A DNA stretch of 35,602 bases from a bacterium (GCA_023480605.1 JAMCWS010000160.1:1-35602), one strand, 5' to 3'. Counted from the stretch's first letter, positions 1 to 8,074 are shown. The notes: a model not told the origin generated them from the sequence alone. Program-made: numbers and translations.

Positions 1-409
1 CGACTTTGCCGTCGCGCGCGTCGATGCCGACGATCAGGCGCTCGCCGTGGGCGGCCGCCAGCGACTCGACCAGCCGGCGGTCGCGCAGGGCGCTCGTGCC
101 GAGGATGGCGTAATCGATGCCCAGTTCGAGGACGCGCTCGACGGCCCCGCGCGTGCGCAATCCGCCGCCCAGTTCGATGTCCATTTCGACGGCGGCGCGG
201 ATGGCGCGCACCGCTCCCAGGTTGGCCGGCTGGCCGCTGAATGCGCCGTCGAGGTCGACGACGTGAAGACGACGCGCGCCGGCGCGCTCGAAGGCGCGGG
301 CCACGGCCGCCGGGTCGTCGGAGTAAACCATGCGCTGGCGCGCCTCGCCGCGCGCCAGCCGCACGACCTGGCCGCTCATGAGATCGATGGCAGGTATGGG
401 CAGGAACAT
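1..409 (-). CDS. hisA: HisA, phosphoribosylformimino-AICAR ribotide isomerase (partial, C-terminus outside window)
   Basis: Reverse-strand translation from the ATG at 409 starts MFLPIPAIDLMSGQVVRL and continues with HVVDLDGAF, ELGGGLRT and DYAILGTSAL. These are the beta-strand motifs of the HisA (beta/alpha)8 barrel: an N-terminal catalytic Asp in PAIDL, a VDLDGA strand and a GGG-R phosphate-binding loop. The enzyme catalyses the Amadori isomerisation of ProFAR to PRFAR in cytoplasmic histidine synthesis. About 136 of roughly 240 residues are present; the rest lies beyond position 1. An AAGGA ribosome-binding site sits about 8 bases before the ATG. The gene lies 229 bp downstream of jag on the same strand, separated by a long inverted-repeat island, so it may be transcribed separately from the rpmH cluster. 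HisA and TrpF/PriA are related folds, but the ELGGG and LGTSAL stretches favour HisA. Confidence 0.9.
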   Translation of the reverse strand, partial: MFLPIPAIDLMSGQVVRLARGEARQRMVYSDDPAAVARAFERAGARRLHVVDLDGAFSGQPANLGAVRAIRAAVEMDIELGGGLRTRGAVERVLELGIDYAILGTSALRDRRLVESLAAAHGERLIVGIDARDGKV

Positions 410-424
410 AAAGAGAATCCTTGC

Positions 425-637
425 GATAACGCTATCACGCTCCCATTCGTGATCGTGATCGTGATCGTATTCGTGATCGTGATCGTAATCGATTTTTTTG
501 AGTTTGGACGAGGATCGTTCGATTGCGATTACGATCACGAGTCGACGGAAACGAATCTGGCCTCTTGCGTCACGCGGTTGGGTAACCGGAGCCTTTCGAT
601 CACGATCACGAATACGATCACGATCACGAGATAACGC
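425..637. repeat. GATCGT-rich inverted-repeat island between jag and hisA
   Basis: This spacer is built from tandem GATCGT/GATCAC hexamers. The 32 bases at 454-485 are perfectly repeated in inverted orientation at 597-628, separated by 111 bases. A third, shorter related block lies at about 529-541 and matches the inner end of the left arm. The 8-mer GATAACGC occurs at both outer edges (425-432 and 630-637) in direct orientation, which looks like a target-site duplication. The right edge abuts the jag stop codon. Transcribed from the jag side, the arms could form a very long hairpin. It may be a small MITE- or REP-like element, or a locally expanded microsatellite; the sequence alone does not decide. 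Confidence 0.75.
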
Positions 638-638
638 C

Positions 639-1262
639 TCAGTCGGCGATGATGACCAGGAAACGTTCGGGTTCCTCGCCGCGGCTGAAAGTGCGAAGGC
701 CATCCATCGTGCGCAGGTAATGGTGGAGATACTTGCGCTCGATGGCCGGCATCGGGTCCAGTTCGATTTCATTGCCGCTTTCGCGGGCGCGCTTGGCGGC
801 GCGGTCGGCCAGGCGCTCGAGTTTCTCGAAGGTGCGGCGGCGATAATCCTCGATGTCGATCACGACCATCGGCGCTTCGCGGCCGACTTTCAGGATCATG
901 CGGTTGACCAGGTATTGCAGGGCGTCAAGGTTCTGTCCGTCGCGCCCGATGAGGAGCGAGGCCGCCGATTTCGAAGCCACGCGGACGAAGATGATGCCGT
1001 GGCGTTCCTCGCTCTCGAGCTCTGCGTCGATGCCCAGGATGCCCAGGATGGTGCGGATGTGTTCCATGGCCCGTTCGGCCACGAACTCCGGCCGGATGCG
1101 CACGTGGACCTGAAGCTGCGGCTTGGCTCCCGGCAGGAGCGAATCCTCGGATTCGGAGGTTACTTCGTAAGTGACCGCCTCGCGGGGCAGGCGAAGCCGT
1201 TCCAGCGCTTCCTGGAGCGCCTCCTCTTCGCTGCTTCCCGCCACAATGATTTCGCCATGCAT
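639..1262 (-). CDS. jag: Jag/KhpB (EloR)-type RNA-binding protein with Jag-N, KH and R3H domains
   Basis: The 207-residue product has an N-terminal Jag-N segment (about 1-50, MHGEIIVAGSSEEEALQEAL). A KH-like domain follows (about 75-145) with the IGRDGQ loop, matching the GxxG nucleic-acid-binding loop. The C-terminal R3H domain (about 145-207) includes RKYLHHYL in place of the usual R-x3-H core. Members of the family (SpoIIIJ-associated protein, KhpB/EloR) bind RNA in the cytoplasm and influence cell elongation and division in Firmicutes; the role in this lineage is unknown. The gene follows yidC by 19 bases, the standard order of the rpmH-rnpA-yidD-yidC-jag cluster. An AAGGA site lies about 10 bases before the ATG at 1262. 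The next usual cluster gene, mnmE, is absent; the repeat island and hisA follow instead. Confidence 0.93.
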   Translation of the reverse strand: MHGEIIVAGSSEEEALQEALERLRLPREAVTYEVTSESEDSLLPGAKPQLQVHVRIRPEFVAERAMEHIRTILGILGIDAELESEERHGIIFVRVASKSAASLLIGRDGQNLDALQYLVNRMILKVGREAPMVVIDIEDYRRRTFEKLERLADRAAKRARESGNEIELDPMPAIERKYLHHYLRTMDGLRTFSRGEEPERFLVIIAD

Positions 1263-1281
1263 TGGTGTCAGTCCTTCCGCC

Positions 1282-3195
1282 TTAGGCCTTGGCTTTTGCC
1301 GGCGTCGGCGATTGCGCTTCGCTCATTGGCGGTTTCTTGATGTGTTTGTTCACCCAGAACTGCTGCAATCCCTGCCAGATATTCGAGATGAGCCAATATA
1401 GCATGAGGCCCGCCTGAAAGCCATAGGTGATGATCAGGATGAAGATCGGCATGAAATAGACCATCATCCGCTGCATCTGCTGCTGCTGCTCGTCCGTGCT
1501 GGGGGTCATCCCCACCTTGCTCACGAGCACCTGCGTCACGGCCGTGATGATCGGCAGCAGGTTGAACTGGTTGCCGATGAGGGGCAGCGAGAAACTCATT
1601 GTGAATAACCGGTCGGGTTGCGAAAGATCCTGAACCCACAGGAAGCTGGCCCCGCGCAGATCGATCGATTGGTTGAGCAGGTTGTAGAGCGCGAAAAAGA
1701 TGGGCGCCTGAATCAACATCCACAGGCATCCCTTGAGCGAGCCCAGGGGATTGATGCCGTGCTCCTTGTAGAGCTTGAAGATCTCGGCCTGCTTGCGTTG
1801 GGGGTCGTCCTTGAATTTTTCGTTGAGCTTGTCGATGAGGGGCTTGATGCGCGCCTGCTCGGCCATTGCCTTGGCCTGGCTCTTCATCCCCTTCTGCACG
1901 AACGGGAAGGCCACGATCCGCACGAGTATCGTCAGCAGAATGATGGCCACGCCCCAACTGTGGAAGTAGACGTGGAACCACGTAAGGAGCGCCATGAGAC
2001 CCAGGCAGAGAGCCCGCATCCACCACCAGGAGTTGTAGAAGAGCACCCGGTCGAGGTCGTGGCCGGCCTGCTTGAGGATCGATTCCTGCTTGGGGCCGGC
2101 GAACCACTCGTAGTTCCAGGCCATTTTCTGGCCGGGCTTGATTGTGAAAGCCGGGCCATAGAGTTCGATCGACGGAAAATACTTTGCGTCTTTGCGGGCC
2201 AGCACCGTTTCGGGCAGATTGGCGCTGAGGAGCGCCTTGGCCGTCGTCACCTTGTCGCCGGGGGCGGGGATGAGGGTGGCGATGAAGAACTTGCTCTGCA
2301 CGCCGCCCCAGTCGATCGGGCTGCCCGTGAGCAGTTCGGTTTTTCCGGGGTCGCCGAGGTTGAAGTATTCGATCCGGTTGCCCAGTTTGAAGATCGTGTC
2401 GACGTATTCGCGCAGCGCGCGCCCGTTTTGCGGCGCCGGCCCCAGGCCAGGCCCCAGGGTGACCCCCAAGCCGGTGGCGCCGTCGTCGAATGTCAGGCTC
2501 GAGAGGCCGGTGTTGTGTAACTCGACGCTGAACGTGCCCATGTAGGACTTGGGATCGAAAAGGTATGTTTTCGTCATCACCAGTCCCGTGGGGGTGGGCT
2601 TGGAAGTAAAGCGCACGCCGACGCGCGGCCCTTCGCTGATCCGCTCTCCGGCGAAAATGCCACGGTTGAACTCGTTGTAGAACTGATTGGTAAATTGCTC
2701 GCGCAGCACCGTCTCGAAGGGGCGCGACATGAACGGGTTTTCGATTAGAGGCGTGTCGATCAGATGCTCGCGCGCGGGTGTGTTCTGGGTTTCCTCGGCG
2801 GGCGCCTGAGCCTGGCGGGCCTTGCGATCGATTTCGGCCGCCTTGATGAACCGTTTGTCGATGATGTCCCAACGGATGGGCACGCCGCCGCGCGCCGAAA
2901 AGGTGATTTCATAAACGTCGGTTTGCAGGGCGATTTCGGGGGCCGGCTCGGGCGCCTCGGGCGCTGCCGGCTCGGCGGCGGGCGTCGTTTCCGCCTGGCC
3001 GGGCGCCGCGGGGGGCTCGCCGGGGGCGGGAGCCTGGGCAAGCGTCGGGGTCGTCGCCTCCGGGGCGCCGGCGGTTTGGGCGGGAACCGGGGCCGGCCGC
3101 CGCGTGGGGGGCGGCGCCGTCAGCTTCATGTAATACATCGTCACATAGATGATGAGCAGGCTGACGACGAAGAAGATGAGTTGGCGTTTTTCCAT
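1282..3195 (-). CDS. yidC: YidC membrane protein insertase
   Basis: The 637-residue product has an N-terminal anchor (about 7-23), a Pro/Ala/Glu-rich linker (about 28-85) and a large extracytoplasmic P1 domain (about 90-390). The conserved insertase core follows (about 390-615). In the core, TILVRIVAFPF holds the conserved hydrophilic-groove arginine, and KGCLWMLIQAPIFFALYNLL plus LMLYWLISNIWQGLQQFW are recognisable transmembrane segments. The long P1 domain is typical of Gram-negative YidC rather than Gram-positive SpoIIIJ. It inserts membrane proteins alone or with SecYEG; SecDF and YajC, its usual partners, are encoded at the other end of this window. The ATG is 3 bases after the yidD stop and no strong ribosome-binding site is visible, which suggests translational coupling. 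The short C-terminal tail is Lys/Ala-rich. Confidence 0.97.
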   Translation of the reverse strand: MEKRQLIFFVVSLLIIYVTMYYMKLTAPPPTRRPAPVPAQTAGAPEATTPTLAQAPAPGEPPAAPGQAETTPAAEPAAPEAPEPAPEIALQTDVYEITFSARGGVPIRWDIIDKRFIKAAEIDRKARQAQAPAEETQNTPAREHLIDTPLIENPFMSRPFETVLREQFTNQFYNEFNRGIFAGERISEGPRVGVRFTSKPTPTGLVMTKTYLFDPKSYMGTFSVELHNTGLSSLTFDDGATGLGVTLGPGLGPAPQNGRALREYVDTIFKLGNRIEYFNLGDPGKTELLTGSPIDWGGVQSKFFIATLIPAPGDKVTTAKALLSANLPETVLARKDAKYFPSIELYGPAFTIKPGQKMAWNYEWFAGPKQESILKQAGHDLDRVLFYNSWWWMRALCLGLMALLTWFHVYFHSWGVAIILLTILVRIVAFPFVQKGMKSQAKAMAEQARIKPLIDKLNEKFKDDPQRKQAEIFKLYKEHGINPLGSLKGCLWMLIQAPIFFALYNLLNQSIDLRGASFLWVQDLSQPDRLFTMSFSLPLIGNQFNLLPIITAVTQVLVSKVGMTPSTDEQQQQMQRMMVYFMPIFILIITYGFQAGLMLYWLISNIWQGLQQFWVNKHIKKPPMSEAQSPTPAKAKA

Positions 3196-3198
3196 GAG

Positions 3199-3507
3199 TT
3201 ACAGTTCAATTCGCTGGTCGTTGGCTGTCGTGTACGATTGGCCGCGGTCCGTATGAGGCGGCCGGCGCCGGGGCCCCGGCCCGCCGCATTTGTCGGGCAG
3301 CGGATCGTAACCTCCGGGATGCAGGGGATTGCAGCGCAGGATCCGCCAGGCGATCAGTCCCAGGGCCCGCCACCAGGGGCACCGGTCCAGCGCCTGAAGG
3401 GCATACTCGCCGCAACTGGGGTAGAACCGGCAACTGGGGGCCAGGCCGGGGGCGATGAACCGGTGCCAGACGATGACGGGCAGTTTAAGCACGCGGTTAA
3501 CGATCAT
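3199..3507 (-). CDS. yidD: YidD membrane protein insertion efficiency factor
   Basis: The 102-residue product carries the YidD signature: SCRFYPSCGEYALQALDR followed by RILRCNPLHPGGYDPLP, including the three conserved cysteines. An amphipathic N-terminal helix (MIVNRVLKLPVIVWHRFI) should associate with the inner face of the membrane. YidD assists YidC-dependent insertion. I chose the ATG at 3507 because a GGAGG site lies 8 bases upstream; an in-frame ATG at 3522 lacks one. The start overlaps the end of rnpA by 11 bases and yidC begins 3 bases after the stop, so the three genes are tightly coupled. The Arg/Pro-rich C-terminal tail after residue 70 is longer than in E. coli YidD and has no recognised motif. 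Confidence 0.95.
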   Translation of the reverse strand: MIVNRVLKLPVIVWHRFIAPGLAPSCRFYPSCGEYALQALDRCPWWRALGLIAWRILRCNPLHPGGYDPLPDKCGGPGPRRRPPHTDRGQSYTTANDQRIEL

Positions 3508-3970
3508 CTCCGGCCCCTCCATCCCTGACGTCGGTCGCGACGCCTTCCGGCGCCTCGCCGCCCCGCGCCTCGTCCATCGACGCGCCGAACCCGAGACGCC
3601 GCAGCGCGCCGTCGAGATCGCGGGCGAATTCTTCCCACCGGGCCTCGCCGGCCCCCGGCTTGAGATTCACGACGAAATCCCATCCGGCGGGCAGACGCTC
3701 GCTCCGGCGGCGGAAGAATTCGCGTGCCCGCCGGCGCAGACGGTTGCGTACGACGGCGCCCCCGGTTTTGCGGGTGGCCGTGATGCCCAGCCGCCACGGA
3801 CCGTCGTCGTCGCGCCGGCGGCAAAAGACAACCCCCAGGCGGCCATGCGCCCGCCGGCCGTTTTCATAAATGGACAGGAAAATGGGGCGCTTGAGGATGC
3901 GATGCGCGCGCGTGAAGCGTTGGTCTGCCACTGCCGGGATTGCCTTTGCCCCGCCGGGGCCGGCCGTCAA
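3497..3970 (-). CDS. rnpA: RNase P protein component
   Basis: The protein subunit of RNase P, which matures tRNA 5' ends together with the rnpB RNA. The diagnostic RNR stretch is present as GGAVVRNRLRRRAREFFR. It is preceded by RFTRAHRILKRPIFLSIYENG and GRLGVVFCRR, the usual N-terminal strands. The product is about 156 residues if it starts at the TTG at 3970, which overlaps the rpmH stop codon as TTGA. A GTG at 3931, just before ADQRFTRAHR, is an alternative that matches the usual family N-terminus more closely and has a weak AAAGG upstream. The C-terminal 35 residues are Gly/Asp/Ala-rich, longer than typical, and overlap the yidD start. Confidence 0.95.
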   Translation of the reverse strand: MTAGPGGAKAIPAVADQRFTRAHRILKRPIFLSIYENGRRAHGRLGVVFCRRRDDDGPWRLGITATRKTGGAVVRNRLRRRAREFFRRRSERLPAGWDFVVNLKPGAGEARWEEFARDLDGALRRLGFGASMDEARGGEAPEGVATDVRDGGAGDDR

Positions 3971-4107
3971 AGGCTGACGACGAGTCGCTTGCGCCCCTTG
4001 GCCCGCCGGCGGGCCAGCACCTGGCGGCCGTTCTTGGTGGCCATCCGGGTGCGGAAGCCGTGCTTGTTGATCCGTTTACGGCGGTGGGGCTGAAAAGTCC
4101 GTTTCAT
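3967..4107 (-). CDS. rpmH: Ribosomal protein bL34
   Basis: This 46-residue, very basic protein begins MKRTFQPHRRKRINKHGFRT and ends in LARRRAKGRKRL, an essentially canonical L34. It belongs to the large ribosomal subunit. The ATG at 4107 is preceded by AGGAAGG at good spacing; an in-frame extension further upstream has no family support. It is the first gene of the rpmH-rnpA-yidD-yidC-jag cluster and is read from the promoter at 4301-4328. In many bacteria this cluster sits beside dnaA and oriC, but no dnaA gene or DnaA-box cluster is seen upstream here; an ABC transporter gene occupies that position, divergently oriented. Confidence 0.98.
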   Translation of the reverse strand: MKRTFQPHRRKRINKHGFRTRMATKNGRQVLARRRAKGRKRLVVSL

Positions 4108-4257
4108 GGGCTTGCCTTCCTGTCGATTATGGGCGCCGGCGTGCGCTTGGGCGTTGCGGCGGGCCACTCGGGTCCGGGGAATCCATTATTCCACGTTTGG
4201 GGTTCCGCGACAATCGCGCTCTGGCGGACCGTCCCGGCGGCCGCCCGGCGACCGATC

Positions 4258-4273
4258 CCGAGGCATGCCTCGG
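4258..4273. other. 16-bp perfect palindrome in the rpmH leader
   Basis: CCGAGGCATGCCTCGG is a perfect two-fold palindrome within the untranslated leader between the predicted rpmH promoter and its ATG, about 30-45 bases after the predicted start point. It could be an operator or form an RNA hairpin. No regulator is identifiable. Confidence 0.4.
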
Positions 4274-4300
4274 ATCCGGCCCAGAGCGTGAACCATCCTT

Positions 4301-4328
4301 AGTATCGGAAGTGACCCCCCGATGTCAA
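4301..4328 (-). promoter_or_regulatory. Sigma70-type promoter for rpmH cluster
   Basis: On the minus strand a perfect -35 TTGACA (4323-4328) is followed after 16 bases by GATACT (4301-4306), a 4/6 match to TATAAT. Transcription would start near 4294 and give a leader of roughly 185 bases before rpmH. The rest of the 4108-4503 spacer shows no gene and no clear promoter for the plus-strand transporter. Confidence 0.65.
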
Positions 4329-4503
4329 GCCAAAGGGGGCATTTTATCGTTGGGCCGGGGGGACGATTGGGCTATGGTGGATTCAGCCGCGCATGTCAAC
4401 CGCTGCCCACAGCACGCTTCGACCCGCTGATAGGACTGTCCCCGCGGCGCCCGCCGCCGATGCGGCCATCGAGTGACGACCGGATTCCGATCGGACCGAC
4501 CGC

Positions 4504-6972
4504 ATGAAGAAGGCGCTCCTATTCATACTGTTCGGTGCGACGCTCGTCCTGCCCGCGGGGGCCGCCGATGTCATCAAACTGGCCGCCGTCCATGTCAATT
4601 ACAAGGAAGGGATCGAAAAAGTCGCCGCGAATTACATGAAACTGCATCCCGGCGTGCGCGTCGAAACGGCCTTCGTCGCCAGCGACTACGACACCTACAT
4701 CCGGACGCAGTTTTCCGGCGGCCGGCAGATGGCCCCCGATCTCTATAACGGCAACTTCACCGCCTCCTACGGCGCCCAGGGACGTTGGGTGCCGCTCGAT
4801 GGCGTCCTTCGGCAGGTCAATCCCTACACGGGCAAGCCCTGGATCGACACGCTCGACGAGAACCTGATCAACCGCTACAAGCTGTTCGGCCACTTTTTCT
4901 ATATCCCGCTCGATTTCATCGAGATCGGCGTCTTTTACAACAAGGACGTCTTCGACCGCTACGGACTGAAACCACCGACGACGTGGGCGGAAATGATCGC
5001 CGTCTGCCGGCGGCTTAAAGCCGAGGGGATTACGCCGTTCTCGGTTCCTTCGGACCTGAACTCGATGTGGGTGCAACACATCGGCTGGCTGGCCCGCCTG
5101 ATGAGCGACGCCTATTTCCGCGACCTGACCCCGCTGCTGGCCTCGCGGCCGGGCGACTGGGATTACGACCCCGCGCGCAACGCCGGCTGGCGCCAGAACT
5201 TCGCCGATCCATATGACGACATGATGCTGATCGTTTCGAGCGAGCGCAAATTGATGGCCATCCGCGACGGCATCATCCGCTTCGACGGCCGGCGGATGCG
5301 AGCGATTTACGGCCGCCTCAAGGAATTCAGCCGTTATTGGCAACCGGGCTTCCTGGGCACCAAGCAGGATGCCAGCCATCGCCTATTCCTCAACCAGGAA
5401 GCGGCGATGGAGATCACCACCTCCTCGGCCGTGACGGCCTTGATGAAGGAAATGCGCGAACTCAAACCGCATTACCGGTTCGATTGGGGCGTCTTCGCCA
5501 TCCCGAACATCACCGGCGATCCGCTCTGCAAGGGAACGACCCGCGGCGTGGGCGGGGCGGGCGCGATGTTTACCGTCACGAAAAAAGACCTGCCCGACCA
5601 TGAGAAACGCGTCATCGACTTCCTGCAATACCTGACCACGCCGGCTTCGATGCAATTGATCATCGACGAAACGCTGCGCCGCCAGCGCCCCCTGACCGGC
5701 CCGCCGGTCATCAAGGGTGTCAAGCTGCCCCCGGACCTGGAAGCCCGGTTCGCGCCCTTCCTCGGCCTCGGCTATGAGAAAGTTCCCCTGGTGGGCATGG
5801 ACAACGACCAGGAAAGCAATTTTCAATGGGCCGCCGCCTTGCAGGATTATCTGGGCAATCGGATTGACCTGGACACCTTCCTGCGGCGCTACGCGGCCCT
5901 GATGAAGGAAGCGCTGCCGCGCTCTCTCGCGGCGTCCTATTCCGACATGGACCCCACAACCAACGACGTCGAGCGCGTGCGTGGGCGGATCAAACTCTGG
6001 GCGCAGCCGGTCCTCAGCGGCACGGTCGTCGTCGCCGGGCTGATGCTCCTTTTCATGGCGTTTCTGGCGGTCGGTTACGCCCGAACCCCCCGCGGTCTGC
6101 CGCGCCGTTACACCCGCACGGCCTACCTGCTGCTGGCGCCCACGTTCATGCTGGTCATTCTTTTTCTATATTACCCGGCCCTTTCGGGCCTGATGTCGGC
6201 CTTCACGCGCTGGGAAGAGGGCGAACCGCAGGTCTTCAACGGCCTGGAAAACTTCCGCCGCATGGCCCACGACCCGTACGTCCGCGACGGGGCGGTCAAC
6301 CAGGTCCTCATCCTCCTGTGCAACCTGTTGAAGGCGACGGTGGTGCCGTTCGCCGTGGCCGAGCTGATCGTCGCCCTGAAAAACAGGCGCTTCCAGTACT
6401 TCTTCCGCACGGCCTACCTGATCCCGATGATCGTGCCCGGCATGGTGACGCTACTCATTTGGGGGCTGGTTTACGACCCGCAGATGGGAATCCTGAACCA
6501 CCTGCTTTCGGCGGTGGGTCTTGGCAACCTGCGGCGGGCCTGGCTGGGCGAGTTCGGCCTGGCCCTGCCCTCGATCATCTTCATCGGCTTTCCGTGGATC
6601 GGCGCCTTCGGCCTGCTGATCTATCTGGCGGGGCTGATGAACATTCCGCAGTCAATCATCGACTCGGCGCGGATGGATTGCCGCGGCGCCTGGCAACGCA
6701 TCCGCCACATCGACATCCCGATCGTGCGCGGCCAGACGCGCCTGCTCGTTATCCTGACGTTGATCGGCAGCCTGCAGGATTTCCAGACGATCCTCATCTT
6801 GACCGACGGCGGCCCGAGCACGGGAACCATGGTTCCCTCGCTGCGGATGTACCACTGCGCTTTCCGCTTTTCGCACTTCGGCTACGGCGCGGCCATCGGC
6901 TTCGCCCTGTTCCTGGTGATCCTGGCCTTGACGATTCTGAATTACCGGTATCTCAAGACGGTGGAGCAGTAG
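4504..6972 (+). CDS. Sugar ABC transporter: extracellular solute-binding protein fused to MalF-type permease
   Basis: A single 822-residue chain. Residues 1-21 are a signal peptide (MKKALLFILFGATLVLPAGA). Residues about 22-490 form a family-1-like sugar-binding protein, with FYNKDVFDRYGLKPPTTWAE, the hallmark of these proteins, and an N-terminal lobe containing DLYNGNFTASYG. A first hydrophobic helix follows at about 505-525. From about 538 it is a MalF/UgpA-type permease: a LAPTFMLVILFLYYPALSG helix, FRTAYLIPMIVPGMV, and an EAA-like coupling loop at about 715-735 (DSARMDCRGAWQRIRHIDIP). In that loop Cys replaces the usual Gly after Asp. The binding protein would thus be tethered in the periplasm to its own channel. 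The second permease follows 9 bases later. No ATPase gene is adjacent; a shared MsmX/UgpC-type ATPase elsewhere is expected. The substrate is unknown, probably an oligosaccharide or glycoside. No strong ribosome-binding site precedes the ATG. Confidence 0.88.
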   Translation: MKKALLFILFGATLVLPAGAADVIKLAAVHVNYKEGIEKVAANYMKLHPGVRVETAFVASDYDTYIRTQFSGGRQMAPDLYNGNFTASYGAQGRWVPLDGVLRQVNPYTGKPWIDTLDENLINRYKLFGHFFYIPLDFIEIGVFYNKDVFDRYGLKPPTTWAEMIAVCRRLKAEGITPFSVPSDLNSMWVQHIGWLARLMSDAYFRDLTPLLASRPGDWDYDPARNAGWRQNFADPYDDMMLIVSSERKLMAIRDGIIRFDGRRMRAIYGRLKEFSRYWQPGFLGTKQDASHRLFLNQEAAMEITTSSAVTALMKEMRELKPHYRFDWGVFAIPNITGDPLCKGTTRGVGGAGAMFTVTKKDLPDHEKRVIDFLQYLTTPASMQLIIDETLRRQRPLTGPPVIKGVKLPPDLEARFAPFLGLGYEKVPLVGMDNDQESNFQWAAALQDYLGNRIDLDTFLRRYAALMKEALPRSLAASYSDMDPTTNDVERVRGRIKLWAQPVLSGTVVVAGLMLLFMAFLAVGYARTPRGLPRRYTRTAYLLLAPTFMLVILFLYYPALSGLMSAFTRWEEGEPQVFNGLENFRRMAHDPYVRDGAVNQVLILLCNLLKATVVPFAVAELIVALKNRRFQYFFRTAYLIPMIVPGMVTLLIWGLVYDPQMGILNHLLSAVGLGNLRRAWLGEFGLALPSIIFIGFPWIGAFGLLIYLAGLMNIPQSIIDSARMDCRGAWQRIRHIDIPIVRGQTRLLVILTLIGSLQDFQTILILTDGGPSTGTMVPSLRMYHCAFRFSHFGYGAAIGFALFLVILALTILNYRYLKTVEQ

Positions 6973-6981
6973 GCGATTCCC

Positions 6982-7833
6982 ATGAAACAAGCCGCGATTC
7001 TATCCCTGCTGACCGTGTTGCTGGCCGTGACGCTCATACCCTTCTACGCGACCCTGACGCTTTCGCATAAAACCAACGCCGAAATCCTCACCGAGTTCTG
7101 GGCGTGGCCTACTCAAGCCCACTGGAAGGATTACTACGGCGACGCCATCCGGACGCTGGGACCTTACATGCGCAACAGCATCATCGTCTCGTGCGTGTCG
7201 GTGCTGGGGGTGCTGGCGCTGGCTTCGCTGTCGGGATACGTCTTCGCGCGGATGCGATTCACGGGCAAGGGCGCGCTCTACATGATGCTGCTGTCGCTCA
7301 TGATGATCCCCGGCATCCTGACGTTGATCCCGGCGTTCAACTGGGTCAAGGGATTCCCGCTGGCGGGGGGAAACGACTGGCTGGGCCGCGGCGGCAGCGG
7401 CCTGCTCGACACCTGGTGGGTGCTCTGGCTGCCTTATTGGGCGGGGGGGCAGATTTTCGGCATCCTTTTGTGCCGCACCTTTTTCGAGACGCTGCCCGAA
7501 GAACTGTTCGAGGCGGCCCGGATCGACGGCGCCAGCGACCTGTTTCTCTATCGGTCCATCGCCGTGCCGCTCTCGCTGCCGATCCTGGCCACCCTGGCGA
7601 TCATGAATTTTTTCGGCACTTACAACGATTACGTCTGGCCGTTGGTGACCCTTTCCACCCCGGCGCGGCAGGTTTTCTCGATCGGCGTCACCAAGTTCGG
7701 CTTCGAAGGCAACCTGGACCTGGGGGCGGTGATGGCCGGTTACGTGGTCGGCTCGATCCCGCTGCTGATTCTTTTCGGCGTCGGCATGAAATATTACGTC
7801 CAGGGCCTTACCAGCGGCGCGCTCAAAGCCTGA
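6982..7833 (+). CDS. MalG-type carbohydrate ABC transporter permease
   Basis: The 283-residue membrane protein belongs to the binding-protein-dependent permease family. It has an N-terminal helix (AILSLLTVLLAVTLIPFYAT), MRNSIIVSCVSVLGVLALASL, and YVFARMRFTGKGALYMMLLS. The EAA loop EELFEAARIDGASDLFLYRS is close to consensus and ends in IAVPLSLPIL. About six transmembrane helices are expected. It would pair with the fused binding-protein/permease encoded just upstream as the second half of the channel and dock an ATPase that is not encoded nearby. The gene is 9 bases downstream of its partner, with a weak AGG before the ATG, so the two form an operon. A GC-rich hairpin directly after the stop ends the unit. 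Confidence 0.92.
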   Translation: MKQAAILSLLTVLLAVTLIPFYATLTLSHKTNAEILTEFWAWPTQAHWKDYYGDAIRTLGPYMRNSIIVSCVSVLGVLALASLSGYVFARMRFTGKGALYMMLLSLMMIPGILTLIPAFNWVKGFPLAGGNDWLGRGGSGLLDTWWVLWLPYWAGGQIFGILLCRTFFETLPEELFEAARIDGASDLFLYRSIAVPLSLPILATLAIMNFFGTYNDYVWPLVTLSTPARQVFSIGVTKFGFEGNLDLGAVMAGYVVGSIPLLILFGVGMKYYVQGLTSGALKA

Positions 7834-7863
7834 GCGGCGGGGCGGCCGGACCGCACCCGCCGC
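7834..7863 (+). terminator. GC-rich stem-loop after the ABC permease gene
   Basis: Immediately after the TGA stop, GCGGCGGG (7834-7841) pairs with CCCGCCGC (7856-7863). An inner GCGG/CCGC (7842-7845, 7851-7854) extends the stem. No T-run follows, so this is a terminator-like or mRNA-end-protecting hairpin rather than a classical intrinsic terminator. The rest of the spacer to 8074 shows nothing recognisable; the next gene is convergent. Confidence 0.45.
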
Positions 7864-8074
7864 GCCTCAATCGTTGATCGCCGATGAGCCGGCTTATTCC
7901 GACGGCGAATCCGGCAGCCGTTATCGATTCAATAACTGGCGCCACGCGGCGGTCCGCGAAGAGCGCGTGATGAAAAACAAAGTAGAAAGCGGCAATATTT
8001 TCAAGCCCACGTATGCGCATAATCACGGGGATTTTTTCCGGTCATCCGCATGGACTTTCCATCGATGGCGCGGC

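Noticed and set aside
425..637. CRISPR array
   Set aside because: The repeats are contiguous hexamers and inverted copies, without regular unique spacers, and no cas gene is in the window.
498..1340. Plus-strand frame starting in the GATCGT repeats and running over jag
   Set aside because: It begins with repeat-encoded low-complexity residues and is antisense to the conserved jag gene.
4108..4503. Replication origin next to rpmH
   Set aside because: No dnaA gene and no convincing DnaA box (TTATNCACA) was found; TTATTCCAC near 4187 does not fit.
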